Below, one piece after another: positions 33,424-40,921 of a stretch of DNA of 40,921 nt. A program made the translations under genes and the position numbers. Positions within the stretch are counted from its first letter, which is position 1, and each line of letters begins with the position of its first letter. The notes beneath the pieces were generated by a model. That model had not been told where the DNA came from. It did not search any database and saw only the letters and a program-made list of their open reading frames with translations. The stretch is from JAIPFM01 sp964494325 (GTDB taxonomy: Bacteria > Planctomycetota > Phycisphaerae > Sedimentisphaerales > Anaerobacaceae): NCBI GenBank assembly GCA_964494325.1, contig CAZBTJ010000041.1:1-40921 (forward strand). The letters are read 5' to 3'.

Positions 33424-35670
33424 ATGAAGATGCAAAGAAGTCTTGTTTTTGTGGGGTTATTCTTGCTGGCTCAGTCGGTCATGGCTCAGCCCCGTCATAT
33501 AAGGATCCGGCCTGAGATTTCCAACATTATCATGCCATCAATTCGGTCGTATGGCATCCGTGTGGATCGAGACCGGGCCGTGAAGATTACAGACGTGGAC
33601 GTGCGCATTGACATCCTGGAGATGACGGCCACGACCACGGTAGAGTTTTCCTTGGAAAACCAGACAAATCGACGTCAAGAGGCTCAGGTGATCATGCCTG
33701 TGCCGGAAGGGGCGGTGGTTCGCGGATTTGCCTATGATGGACCCCATGGCGAGATTACCGCCAAGGTGCTGCCCAAGGAAGAAGCACGACGCATTTATCA
33801 AGGGCTGGTTGCCAAAATGCGAGATCCGGCATTGGTGGAGTTTGTCGGGTATAACCTCATTCAATCCAGCGTGTTTCCCATTGAGCCGCGTGGCAGGCAG
33901 AAGGTGCGTTTGACGTATGAACATCTGCTGGAGGTTCAGGGCAATCGGGTGGACTATGTGCTGCCGCGTACTGAATCTCTGGCGTATGATGTGCCCTGGG
34001 CCATTTCTGCGACCATTAAGTCCAAGCAGGGCATTTCTACAGTGTATTGCCCCAGTCACCAGGTCTATACGCACCGTGAATCAGGCAAGAAGGTCTCTGT
34101 CAAGGTTGATGTGGCTTCTCAGAAACAACCGGGTGTTTTTCGCCTTTCCTATTTAACCAAGAAAGAGGGCGTGACTGCGTCTCTGTTTGCCTATCCAGAC
34201 AAGAAGGTTGGCGGTGGCTATTTTCTGCTTTTGGCCGGGATTCCAGCACATGCTTCTGATCAAGTAGAGGTTCAAAAACGCGAAGTCACCTTGGTGATTG
34301 ACCGGTCCGGCAGTATGCGGAATGAGAAGATCAAGCAGGCCAAAGAGGCGGCATTGCAGGTGATTGCCGGGCTCAAGCCGGGTGAGGCCTTCAATGTGTT
34401 GGCCTACAGCAACAATGTGGAACGTTTTTCAGAGACGCCCGTGATCAAGACGGACAAGACTGAAGAGGCTGCACGAAAGTATATAGAAGGCATTACAGCC
34501 ACAGGTGGTACCAATATATATGACGCCTTGAAGACCGCACTTGGGCAGCAACCAGCGGAGGGGATGCTGCCCATTATTCTGTTTTTGACAGATGGTCTGC
34601 CCACTGTGGGGCAGACCTCTGAACTGGCCATTCGTGAGTTGGTCAAAAAGTCAAATCCGTTTAAACGCCGTGTGTTTACCATTGGCGTGGGTTTTGATGT
34701 CAATGCGCCATTGCTGGACAGGCTGGCCGAGGTGTCCAGAGGCAAGGCTGAAACTGTCCTGCCCAAAGAAGATGTGGAAGCCAAGGTGGGCCAGGTTTTT
34801 GAGAGGTTGAGCGGGCCAGTCCTGGCGGACACCACATTGGCACTCTCTGAAAAGGATGGTTCCCAGGCTCTTGGGCGAACACGTGACATCTTGCCTGCCG
34901 TATTGCCGGACCTGTTTGAGAACGATCAATTGGTGCTCCTGGGGCAGTATGTGGGTGACGCGCCTTTAACCTTTGAAATAAAAGGCAACGCATTGGGCAA
35001 GCCCAAGTCCTATCGCTTTTCATTTGATTTCGAAAAAGCCCATGCTCGCAACGGTTTTGTGCCCCGTCTATGGGCCAGCCGCAAGATTGCTGAATTGATT
35101 GATCTGATTCGACAGATGGGGGCTGATTCTTCGGCATCAAGTCACGATACCAAGGTCAAGGAACTGACCGATGAGATCGTGAGGTTGTCCACCGAATTTG
35201 GGATTCTCACGGAATACACGGCATTCCTGGCTCGAGAGGGCACAAACCTGCATGACAGGGTGCGTGTTAATCGGGAAGCCGGTCGGTTGTTTGAAAGCCG
35301 GGCCATGCGTGTTCGATCGGGTATGGGTGGTAGTAATCAGAGCAGTAATCTTTCAGCCCAGAAAATGCAAACCAAGCTCAACTTTGACAATTCATTTTTG
35401 GACGAAAATCTCCAGCGTGTGCGGATTACCAACGTGCAACAGATCAATGATCTGGCCTTCTTTAATAAGAATGGTCGCTGGGTCGACAGTCGCCTCACAA
35501 ACAAAGGGCCGGATGTCAAACCTGATTGTGTCATCGAGTTTGGCTCTGAAGCCTACTTCAAACTGGCAGAAAGACTCGCAAATCAAGGACGCCAGGGTAG
35601 TATTGCCTTTGATGCCGATGTGTTGTTGTGGATTGATGGAGATGCTGTATTGATAAAAACGGTGCGGTGA
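33424..35670 (+). CDS. Exported VIT and von Willebrand A domain protein
   Basis: 748 residues. Start at ATG 33424, preceded by AAGGAGAG at seven bases and followed by a signal peptide (SLVFVGLFLLAQSVMA); an in-frame ATG 168 bases upstream gives a non-signal extension with no ribosome binding site and is rejected. The VIT domain spans about 50-185 (VEFSLENQTNRRQEAQVIMP and EARRIYQGLV are characteristic). The vWA domain starts at about 286 with the MIDAS motif DRSGS (Asp293, Ser295, Ser297) and continues with GGTNIYDAL and FLTDGLPT, so metal-dependent ligand binding is expected. The C-terminal 250 residues include a helical region and a final beta part. Such proteins resemble inter-alpha-trypsin inhibitor heavy chains; bacterial roles are mostly unknown. 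Confidence 0.9.
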   Translation: MKMQRSLVFVGLFLLAQSVMAQPRHIRIRPEISNIIMPSIRSYGIRVDRDRAVKITDVDVRIDILEMTATTTVEFSLENQTNRRQEAQVIMPVPEGAVVRGFAYDGPHGEITAKVLPKEEARRIYQGLVAKMRDPALVEFVGYNLIQSSVFPIEPRGRQKVRLTYEHLLEVQGNRVDYVLPRTESLAYDVPWAISATIKSKQGISTVYCPSHQVYTHRESGKKVSVKVDVASQKQPGVFRLSYLTKKEGVTASLFAYPDKKVGGGYFLLLAGIPAHASDQVEVQKREVTLVIDRSGSMRNEKIKQAKEAALQVIAGLKPGEAFNVLAYSNNVERFSETPVIKTDKTEEAARKYIEGITATGGTNIYDALKTALGQQPAEGMLPIILFLTDGLPTVGQTSELAIRELVKKSNPFKRRVFTIGVGFDVNAPLLDRLAEVSRGKAETVLPKEDVEAKVGQVFERLSGPVLADTTLALSEKDGSQALGRTRDILPAVLPDLFENDQLVLLGQYVGDAPLTFEIKGNALGKPKSYRFSFDFEKAHARNGFVPRLWASRKIAELIDLIRQMGADSSASSHDTKVKELTDEIVRLSTEFGILTEYTAFLAREGTNLHDRVRVNREAGRLFESRAMRVRSGMGGSNQSSNLSAQKMQTKLNFDNSFLDENLQRVRITNVQQINDLAFFNKNGRWVDSRLTNKGPDVKPDCVIEFGSEAYFKLAERLANQGRQGSIAFDADVLLWIDGDAVLIKTVR

Positions 35671-35703
35671 AATCCCAGGTAATTTGATCTAGACATTCAA
35701 TTT

Positions 35704-35809
35704 GCAATACCCTAAAGTGGAATGCATCGATTTCCACAAATTGTATTGCGTTATTGAGTTGAATTCGCCGTCATGGCATCAGACTCTGTGATGCTTTGAC
35801 GGCGTATTC
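35704..35809 (+). promoter_or_regulatory. Two consecutive structured hairpins in the prepilin leader
   Basis: Hairpin 1 (35704-35749): outer arms GCAATAC/GTATTGC and inner arms GTGGAA/TTCCAC. Hairpin 2 (35761-35809): CGCCGTCA..GCATCA pairs with TGATGC..TGACGGCG around a seven-base loop, extended by GAAT/ATTC below a mismatch. Neither has a T-run. They fill the spacer between the VIT-vWA stop and the GAGGAG ribosome binding site at 35833-35838. Could be a read-through terminator, an RNA-stability element or a regulatory leader. Confidence 0.6.
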
Positions 35810-35845
35810 GTTGTCTATGGCCAGGTTGTCTTGAGGAGTTGATAA

Positions 35846-36199
35846 ATGAAACGCTTCGGTTTTACACTGATTGAGTTGCTTGTGGTCATTGCCGTAATCG
35901 CTGTTTTGATGGGTATCCTTATGCCCGCTCTGAATCGGGCTCGTGATCAGGGTCGTAAGATCGTCTGCTCCAATAATCTTCATTCACTGGCCATTGCCAA
36001 TGGGGTGTATGCCAGCACATTCAATGACTGGAATGTACCTTGTCAGGATGCGCATAACGGCCAGGCCAATTTTGCCTTTTACGATGGACATGTCGCTTCA
36101 ATGCACAAAGAAAAGGTATGGGTTCCCGAGGCATTCAACAGTGAACCCTACAAGCCCAGGGTAAACTCTGTCTTGATTTTGCCTTGTTCATCCATTTGA
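35846..36199 (+). CDS. Shortened type II/IV pseudopilin-like protein with antisense tail
   Basis: 117 residues. Starts with a textbook prepilin peptidase signal, MKRFG cleaved before FTLIELLVVIAVIAVLMGIL, with Glu10 at position +5, followed by MPALNRARDQGRKIVCSNNL as in planctomycete DUF1559-type prepilins of 200-300 residues. After only about 25 more residues it reaches HNGQANFAFYDGHVASMH, the H...DG.V motif that normally lies near the C-terminus, so the middle is missing in frame. It then continues about 30 residues beyond the usual end, and its last 17 codons plus stop lie on the antisense of the comEC 3' end. GAGGAG ribosome binding site is seven bases upstream. Whether it still assembles into a pseudopilus is doubtful. 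Confidence 0.75.
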   Translation: MKRFGFTLIELLVVIAVIAVLMGILMPALNRARDQGRKIVCSNNLHSLAIANGVYASTFNDWNVPCQDAHNGQANFAFYDGHVASMHKEKVWVPEAFNSEPYKPRVNSVLILPCSSI

Positions 36200-38634
36200 A
36201 GCGTAATAGCACCCTGGATTGGGGTGTGATATGTGGTTGATGTGTTGATGACACGGTTTCGCTCGAAGGATTGTCTGCTGCAACTACACAAAATGGTCTT
36301 GGCGGCAATTCGCTCCAGGAAGTGGCCTTCCAGAGTGTTGAGCGATCCATGGTGGGGTGCTAAGAGGATGTCTGGATGAAGATTGGGATATCGTTCGATC
36401 AGGCAGTTCTGGGTGGACTGTTCTATGTCGGATGTGAGAAGAATCGTTCTGCTTTGATAGGTAACCAGAAGGACCAGTGAGGCATTGTTGTCACTCAGGT
36501 GAGCGGTTGTCGTGGTGGAATCAGGCCAGAGTTGCTGGATGGTGAGATCTTTGCAGGGTTTTAGTATTGTGGGGAGCATTTCAAAACGCCGTTGTTTTTT
36601 TCGCAGATACTGCAAGAGCCAGGGCGCAGGGCCTTGGTCTTTTTCGGCCTGATCCATGAGCAGCGCTGGCGCATACACGTGCTCAACACGGCAATGCTGG
36701 AGAATTTCCGGGATACCATTCATATGATCCGCGTCATTATGGCTGACAACAATCGCGTCTATCTTTGATAGTCTCTTGTAGTCAAGGTAGGCGGATACAA
36801 TGCGTCTTCCAATATCCTTCTGATACAAAGAGCCAGCATCAAAGATATAGGTGTGGTTGTTGGGGGCTCGTAGGACAAGGCTCTGGCCATGTCCCACACT
36901 GAGGCAGGTAAGTTCCAAGCGTGCCGCTTCATCACGCCATACCCTGGGCCATTGAATCCATACGAATGGCAGGATGATTGAGGCGGCCAATAGGCATACA
37001 TTCATCCTCCTTTTTTTCCACAGTAAACCAGGTAGCAGTAAGGCATAATAGAGCGATACAGGCACCCAGGAAATGTGGCCGATGAGGAGACGAGACCCCG
37101 GAATCTGGCTGAGTCCGTGCACTATGTGTATCAGACCACTGCACAGGCCATGCAGAATCAACAGGGTCAATGGCGTGACAAAGGGGCACACCAGAAAACA
37201 AAGGATATGCAGGAAGCCAAAGACCAGAATGCCGGTCACCAGCGGCAGGGCCACGAGCGTATACAGGACACTAAAAGGCGTGACACTGTAGAAGTGATAG
37301 GCGAGAATGGCAAGACTGCCCAACCAGGCGCCAAGACCCACAGCCAGAAGTGTCAAGAGGGAACGTAGTAGATGATGTAGGATACGCCACAAACGTGTTT
37401 TGGGTATGGGGCAATATGCCAGGAGCCATTGATGGCTCCATGTGTCAAGACGCGCACTGATCAGCAGGATGCCCAGGACGCTGCTAAAAGACAATTGCCA
37501 GCCTGCTTCAAAGAGTTGCGTGGGCCGAATCAATAGCAGGATCAGGGCTGCGAGGCTTAGCATGTTCAGAGGCTGCGGTTTTCGTTTGAGCAAGATGGCA
37601 GTACAAAACAATCCTGCTATGAGCCCGGCACGCATTGTGGCTGATCGTAATGGCACGAGCCAGAGAAATCCGGCCAATACGAGCAAGCACAAAACGGATC
37701 TTCCCGGTTTTAGCAGGCCCAGGCACTGGCCAATGACCCAGACCATGGATACAAGGATGCCCACGTGCAGACCAGATAGGCTGATGAGATGGAGAAGGCC
37801 AGTGGTTTGGAAGTCCTGGAGTATCGAATTCGGCACGTCGGTTCGCATGCCCAGGAGTAAGGCCTGGAGCAGTGAAGCATTGGCCGAGATGTCCTGGTCG
37901 GGCTTGATAAAGGACTGGGCGATATAGTGCTGTGTGCGACTGCGGACGCGGAGTAGGCGAAGCCACAGAGGCGGCGCATCTGGGAGGATTTCGACACTGA
38001 GTGGTGATTTTATGAAGGCGGTGACAAAACAGTTGCGACGTGCCTCGTGTTTTGCCATGTCAAATTGCCCGGGATTGGCAGCTGGAGAGAATCGGCTCAC
38101 GCGGCCATGGAGCGTGATGCGTGTGCCGAGTGTGAGGGGATCGATGGGTTCTGCTGCATACACACGAACAATCCCTGTGTAGTCGCCTTCTACGGCCAGA
38201 TCAAATGACTGGCCTGGGGCAGTGGGGTAAAAAGAGGCATATTCCCAATCAGTTCTGGTCAGCTTGGGTGTGCTGATGATACGACCTGTGAGCGTAGCTG
38301 GCGTCTCTTGGTCCAGGACGGCGTATGAAATGTCGGTGCTCGGAAGATGTGTGTAGGTGATCAATCTAAGGCTGCCCAACGCCATTGTTGTGGCGCAGGC
38401 CAGAAGCATAAAGCGATGCGGCCTGTGAGAAAGCAGAAAGGCGGGTGACCCTATCATCAGGCCAAGCCAAACAGATTTGGGCCAAACCATGAATGATTGA
38501 ATCACAATCCCCAGGACAAGACACATCGCGGGTAAGAGCAACGGTATACGTTCCGACAAGATATCTAGGGGGGGGCGGGAGACAAGCTGTGTTTCCAGGA
38601 TTTCAAGTCGTCGCTTTACCGGATCCATACGCAT
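36148..38634 (-). CDS. comEC: ComEC/Rec2 family DNA uptake protein
   Basis: 828 residues. Inner-membrane channel for single-stranded DNA in natural transformation. N-terminal membrane helices and a DUF4131-type soluble domain (about 30-225), the competence domain with many helices (about 245-560; LISLSGLHVGILVSMVW is the conserved motif), and a C-terminal metallo-beta-lactamase domain with HNDADH (632-637) for metal binding, preceded by SVGHGQSLVL and FDAGS. Length and order match full ComEC. The last 52 bases, including the stop, overlap the tail of a convergent prepilin gene. Other competence genes are not in the window. The GTG/ATG choice is uncertain: ATG 38634 and ATG 38628 both occur. 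Confidence 0.95.
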   Translation of the reverse strand: MRMDPVKRRLEILETQLVSRPPLDILSERIPLLLPAMCLVLGIVIQSFMVWPKSVWLGLMIGSPAFLLSHRPHRFMLLACATTMALGSLRLITYTHLPSTDISYAVLDQETPATLTGRIISTPKLTRTDWEYASFYPTAPGQSFDLAVEGDYTGIVRVYAAEPIDPLTLGTRITLHGRVSRFSPAANPGQFDMAKHEARRNCFVTAFIKSPLSVEILPDAPPLWLRLLRVRSRTQHYIAQSFIKPDQDISANASLLQALLLGMRTDVPNSILQDFQTTGLLHLISLSGLHVGILVSMVWVIGQCLGLLKPGRSVLCLLVLAGFLWLVPLRSATMRAGLIAGLFCTAILLKRKPQPLNMLSLAALILLLIRPTQLFEAGWQLSFSSVLGILLISARLDTWSHQWLLAYCPIPKTRLWRILHHLLRSLLTLLAVGLGAWLGSLAILAYHFYSVTPFSVLYTLVALPLVTGILVFGFLHILCFLVCPFVTPLTLLILHGLCSGLIHIVHGLSQIPGSRLLIGHISWVPVSLYYALLLPGLLWKKRRMNVCLLAASIILPFVWIQWPRVWRDEAARLELTCLSVGHGQSLVLRAPNNHTYIFDAGSLYQKDIGRRIVSAYLDYKRLSKIDAIVVSHNDADHMNGIPEILQHCRVEHVYAPALLMDQAEKDQGPAPWLLQYLRKKQRRFEMLPTILKPCKDLTIQQLWPDSTTTTAHLSDNNASLVLLVTYQSRTILLTSDIEQSTQNCLIERYPNLHPDILLAPHHGSLNTLEGHFLERIAAKTILCSCSRQSFERNRVINTSTTYHTPIQGAITLQMDEQGKIKTEFTLGL

Positions 38635-38876
38635 AGGGTACAGAGCAAAAGGCGATACGGCAAGTCTTTTTTAGGCGATGGTTTGGCGAACGCTCGTTTG
38701 ATACAAAATAGCTTGCAATTGAGTTTGGCCCTCACTAGAATGGCCGGAAGTTTTTTTGAGATTATTGGCGCTCATTGGATTGGGTAAAATCAGTAATGTG
38801 CAGTTGTCTTTTCTCCGGAAATCCGGTAAGCTTTGCCAGGAATCAAGTTATTCAGGCTCATTGAAAGGTGTCTTAC

Positions 38877-40835
38877 ATGGCTGAAAGTACAAATGGCAAG
38901 AAATCCATCCCCTTGGTACCTCGGAATCTTCTGGGTACCTTCATTCTGGTGACATTTCTGTTTTCATTGTGGGGGTTTGCCAATGATATTACCAATCCCA
39001 TGGTGGCGGCCTTTAAGAACATTCTCTTGATCAGCAATTTTCAGAGTTCACTTGTGCAGTTCGCTTTTTACGGTGGGTACTGCGTGATGGCCATTCCGGC
39101 CGCTCTATTTATTAAGCGGTATAGTTACAAAGCAGGCATCCTGGTGGGGCTCACCCTGTACGCCACAGGCTGCCTTCTCTTCATCCCCTCGGGATGGATG
39201 ATGGCATTCTGGTCATTCTTGCTTGCCTATTTTGTCATGACCTGTGGTTTGTCGTTTTTGGAGACCAGTGCCAATCCGTTTATTCTGTCCCTGGGCGATG
39301 AAGAGACATCCACGAGGCGTTTGAACTTTGCACAGTCTTTTAATCCGATGGGATCGATCACGGGTATGCTCATTGCCAGCCAGGTGATTCTTGTGAGTTT
39401 GAATCCAACCACAGAGACGGGGAGACGCCAAATACAGGAGTCTTCCAAGGGCACGCCCCAATATGCCCAGATCTATGATGAAAGCCTAGGCTTGGTTGAG
39501 ACCTCCCAGGCAACGCTAAACTCGGAAAAGGATTTGGTGGCGGAGGATTTTGAGATTATTCAAAGCAATATTGTCGCAGCTTATACGGCCCTGGATTGTC
39601 TCGACCTTGTGAAGGGTGTCCAGGCTGTTCAGCTCAAAAAGGATCTGGATGCCACCCAGGAGAAATCTCCCAAGCTTTTGGCAGGCCTGGTGCAGAGGAT
39701 CAAGAAGGATCCTGAAGTGGCCGCTGCAATAGACGCCTTCAAGGCAGAGAATCAGAAGCTTAATGAAGGTTTTGCGGGAAGTCGGGCTGTGCTGGACTCC
39801 ACGCGACTTGCGTACGAAGAAGGGCAGATTTTGGTTTCTTCGGTTCCGGATTTCCAGATAAAAACTCAACCCTTGGTTCAGGCTGCTGTTAAATCTCTTG
39901 AAGAGGTGGAAGATCAAATCAGTGAGTCTATTGGGTCTGCAACTTCCGAGGATTTCAAGCTTCTTAAACGCGAGCTAGGGCCTCAGTTGACACCTAGCAT
40001 AAATGCGATTAAAGGTGCTCAAGGTCTCTTGGCTTCGATCCCAGCCAACACTGTGTCGGCTTTGACCCAGGATTCTGGTGTTCAGCTTGCTGACATACGC
40101 CAGGCAGATTTGAATGTCATCATTGGTCCCTATACCATTTTAGGCATTGTGGTACTTGGTGTTCTGGTCATCTTTGCCATCTCCCGTTTTCCTCATATAG
40201 AGGGTGAAGATGACAATGCCCTGAATGTGGGGCCCACATTAGGTCGCTTGGGGAAGAATAGAAAATATCTGGAAGGTGTTGTGGCGCAGGCTTTTTATGT
40301 GGGTGCTCAAATCATGTGCTGGACCTTCGTGATTCAGTATGGTGTCAATGAATTGGGTCTGGAAAAGGCCACGGCCCAAAACTACAACATTCTGGCCATG
40401 ACCATCTTCGTCAGTAGTCGTTTTGTCTGTACCTTCCTGTTGAAATTCTTCAGTCCGGGCGGCTTGCTCATGACGCTGGCCTCGTGCGGATTTGGGCTCA
40501 TTGGCGGTGTGATCTTTATCCAGGGGATGCTTGGATTGTATTGCCTGGTTGGCGTGTCGGCCTGTATGTCTCTCATGTTCCCAACCATTTACGGTATTGC
40601 ACTCAAGGGGTTGGGCGACGATGCCAAGCTTGGCGCTGCTGGTCTGATTATGGCCATTGGCGGCGGATGCCTTATGCCGCCCATGCAGGCAGCCATCATG
40701 GATATGGACGCGTTTAACCTGGGCTTTATGACCCTGTCCAGTACACGTGCCTCCTTTGTATTGCCGCTCATCTGTTTTGTAGTGATTGCAATCTTTGGCC
40801 TCCGTACCTCCAAGGTTCACGGTCATACGTATTGA
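38877..40835 (+). CDS. FucP-like MFS sugar:H+ symporter with a 230-residue inserted loop
   Basis: 652 residues from ATG 38877 (AAAGG upstream; GTG 38868 would add three). The family is recognised from LFSLWGFANDITNPMVAAFK (TM1), QFAFYGGYCVMAIPAAL (TM2) and the ETSANPFILSLG and FAQSFNPMGSITG motifs of fucose/glucose permeases (E. coli FucP has 438 residues). After TM5 (about residue 170) comes a hydrophilic, mostly helical insertion of about 230 residues up to about 415, then TM6 (IGPYTILGIVVLGVLVIFAI) ending at SRFPHI and the usual six C-terminal helices. With an N-in topology the insertion lies on the outer face. It would import fucose or a similar hexose released by the hydrolases of the window. 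Confidence 0.85.
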   Translation: MAESTNGKKSIPLVPRNLLGTFILVTFLFSLWGFANDITNPMVAAFKNILLISNFQSSLVQFAFYGGYCVMAIPAALFIKRYSYKAGILVGLTLYATGCLLFIPSGWMMAFWSFLLAYFVMTCGLSFLETSANPFILSLGDEETSTRRLNFAQSFNPMGSITGMLIASQVILVSLNPTTETGRRQIQESSKGTPQYAQIYDESLGLVETSQATLNSEKDLVAEDFEIIQSNIVAAYTALDCLDLVKGVQAVQLKKDLDATQEKSPKLLAGLVQRIKKDPEVAAAIDAFKAENQKLNEGFAGSRAVLDSTRLAYEEGQILVSSVPDFQIKTQPLVQAAVKSLEEVEDQISESIGSATSEDFKLLKRELGPQLTPSINAIKGAQGLLASIPANTVSALTQDSGVQLADIRQADLNVIIGPYTILGIVVLGVLVIFAISRFPHIEGEDDNALNVGPTLGRLGKNRKYLEGVVAQAFYVGAQIMCWTFVIQYGVNELGLEKATAQNYNILAMTIFVSSRFVCTFLLKFFSPGGLLMTLASCGFGLIGGVIFIQGMLGLYCLVGVSACMSLMFPTIYGIALKGLGDDAKLGAAGLIMAIGGGCLMPPMQAAIMDMDAFNLGFMTLSSTRASFVLPLICFVVIAIFGLRTSKVHGHTY

Positions 40836-40921
40836 GGAACATATGAAGGTAGGAAGATAAGAAGATAAGATTCGACATCAAAACCATTCGAGGGAAATTG
40901 CTGGATGGGACGATCCATTCA

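Overview
The window looks like chromosome of a Planctomycetota bacterium, most likely class Phycisphaerae (Sedimentisphaerales-like). This is inferred from gene content and not from a marker gene: a 1328-residue exported PQQ-propeller/methyltransferase-like/malectin-like fusion, an arylsulfatase, exported glycosidases, a 'FTLIELLVVIAVIA' prepilin stub, a VIT-vWA protein, PPi-type phosphofructokinase and long gene-poor spacers full of short repeats. Lentisphaerae or Kiritimatiellota are the main alternatives. I see no rRNA, tRNA, CRISPR array, phage module or intact transposase.

Layout. 187-3542 (minus) is a tightly packed operon: an exported C-terminally anchored protein, a stub of a ModA-like binding protein, a MacB/LolC-type permease and its ATPase. 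3790-7776 is the PQQ fusion protein. 7777-8708 is repeat-rich. 8709-10271 is a sulfatase whose stop codon lies in the target duplication of a 157-bp MITE-like element; behind it is the in-frame 3' half of an IscA/HesB gene directly downstream of a siroheme-synthase-type dehydrogenase (minus). 11381-12649 is an exported glycosidase-like protein. 12650-13974 and 15634-16754 are repeat-filled spacers around a transglutaminase-like lipoprotein. 16755-20214 (minus) holds an ECF sigma factor, its anti-sigma factor and two exported proteins of unknown role. 20323-20667 is a mini PQQ protein, divergent from an 853-residue glycoside hydrolase. 24062-26028 holds a lipoprotein with a terminator and an orphan ParA ATPase. 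26140-31763 combines PPi-phosphofructokinase, pyruvate kinase, a four-PDZ HtrA-like protease and a coupled pseudoprotease. 31894-35670 is a divergent pair (tandem Ig-like-module protein and VIT-vWA protein). A shortened prepilin runs into the antisense of comEC (36148-38634), and a FucP-like sugar transporter with a very large extra loop closes the window.

Together the genes suggest a heterotroph that degrades sulfated or complex polysaccharides (sulfatase, two glycosidases, fucose-type permease), feeds sugar into a PPi-linked glycolysis, and invests in envelope sensing and quality control (ECF sigma system, HtrA pair, VIT-vWA protein).

Two themes stand out. First, nearly every long spacer contains arrays of degenerate words with an exact 7-base period; the word changes from place to place but the period does not, and one array supplies the last codons and stop of pyruvate kinase. 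Second, at least four genes survive only as end pieces (binding-protein N-terminus, IscA C-terminus, PQQ protein signal peptide plus last blades, prepilin N-helix plus H...DG motif), suggesting frequent internal deletion in this genome.
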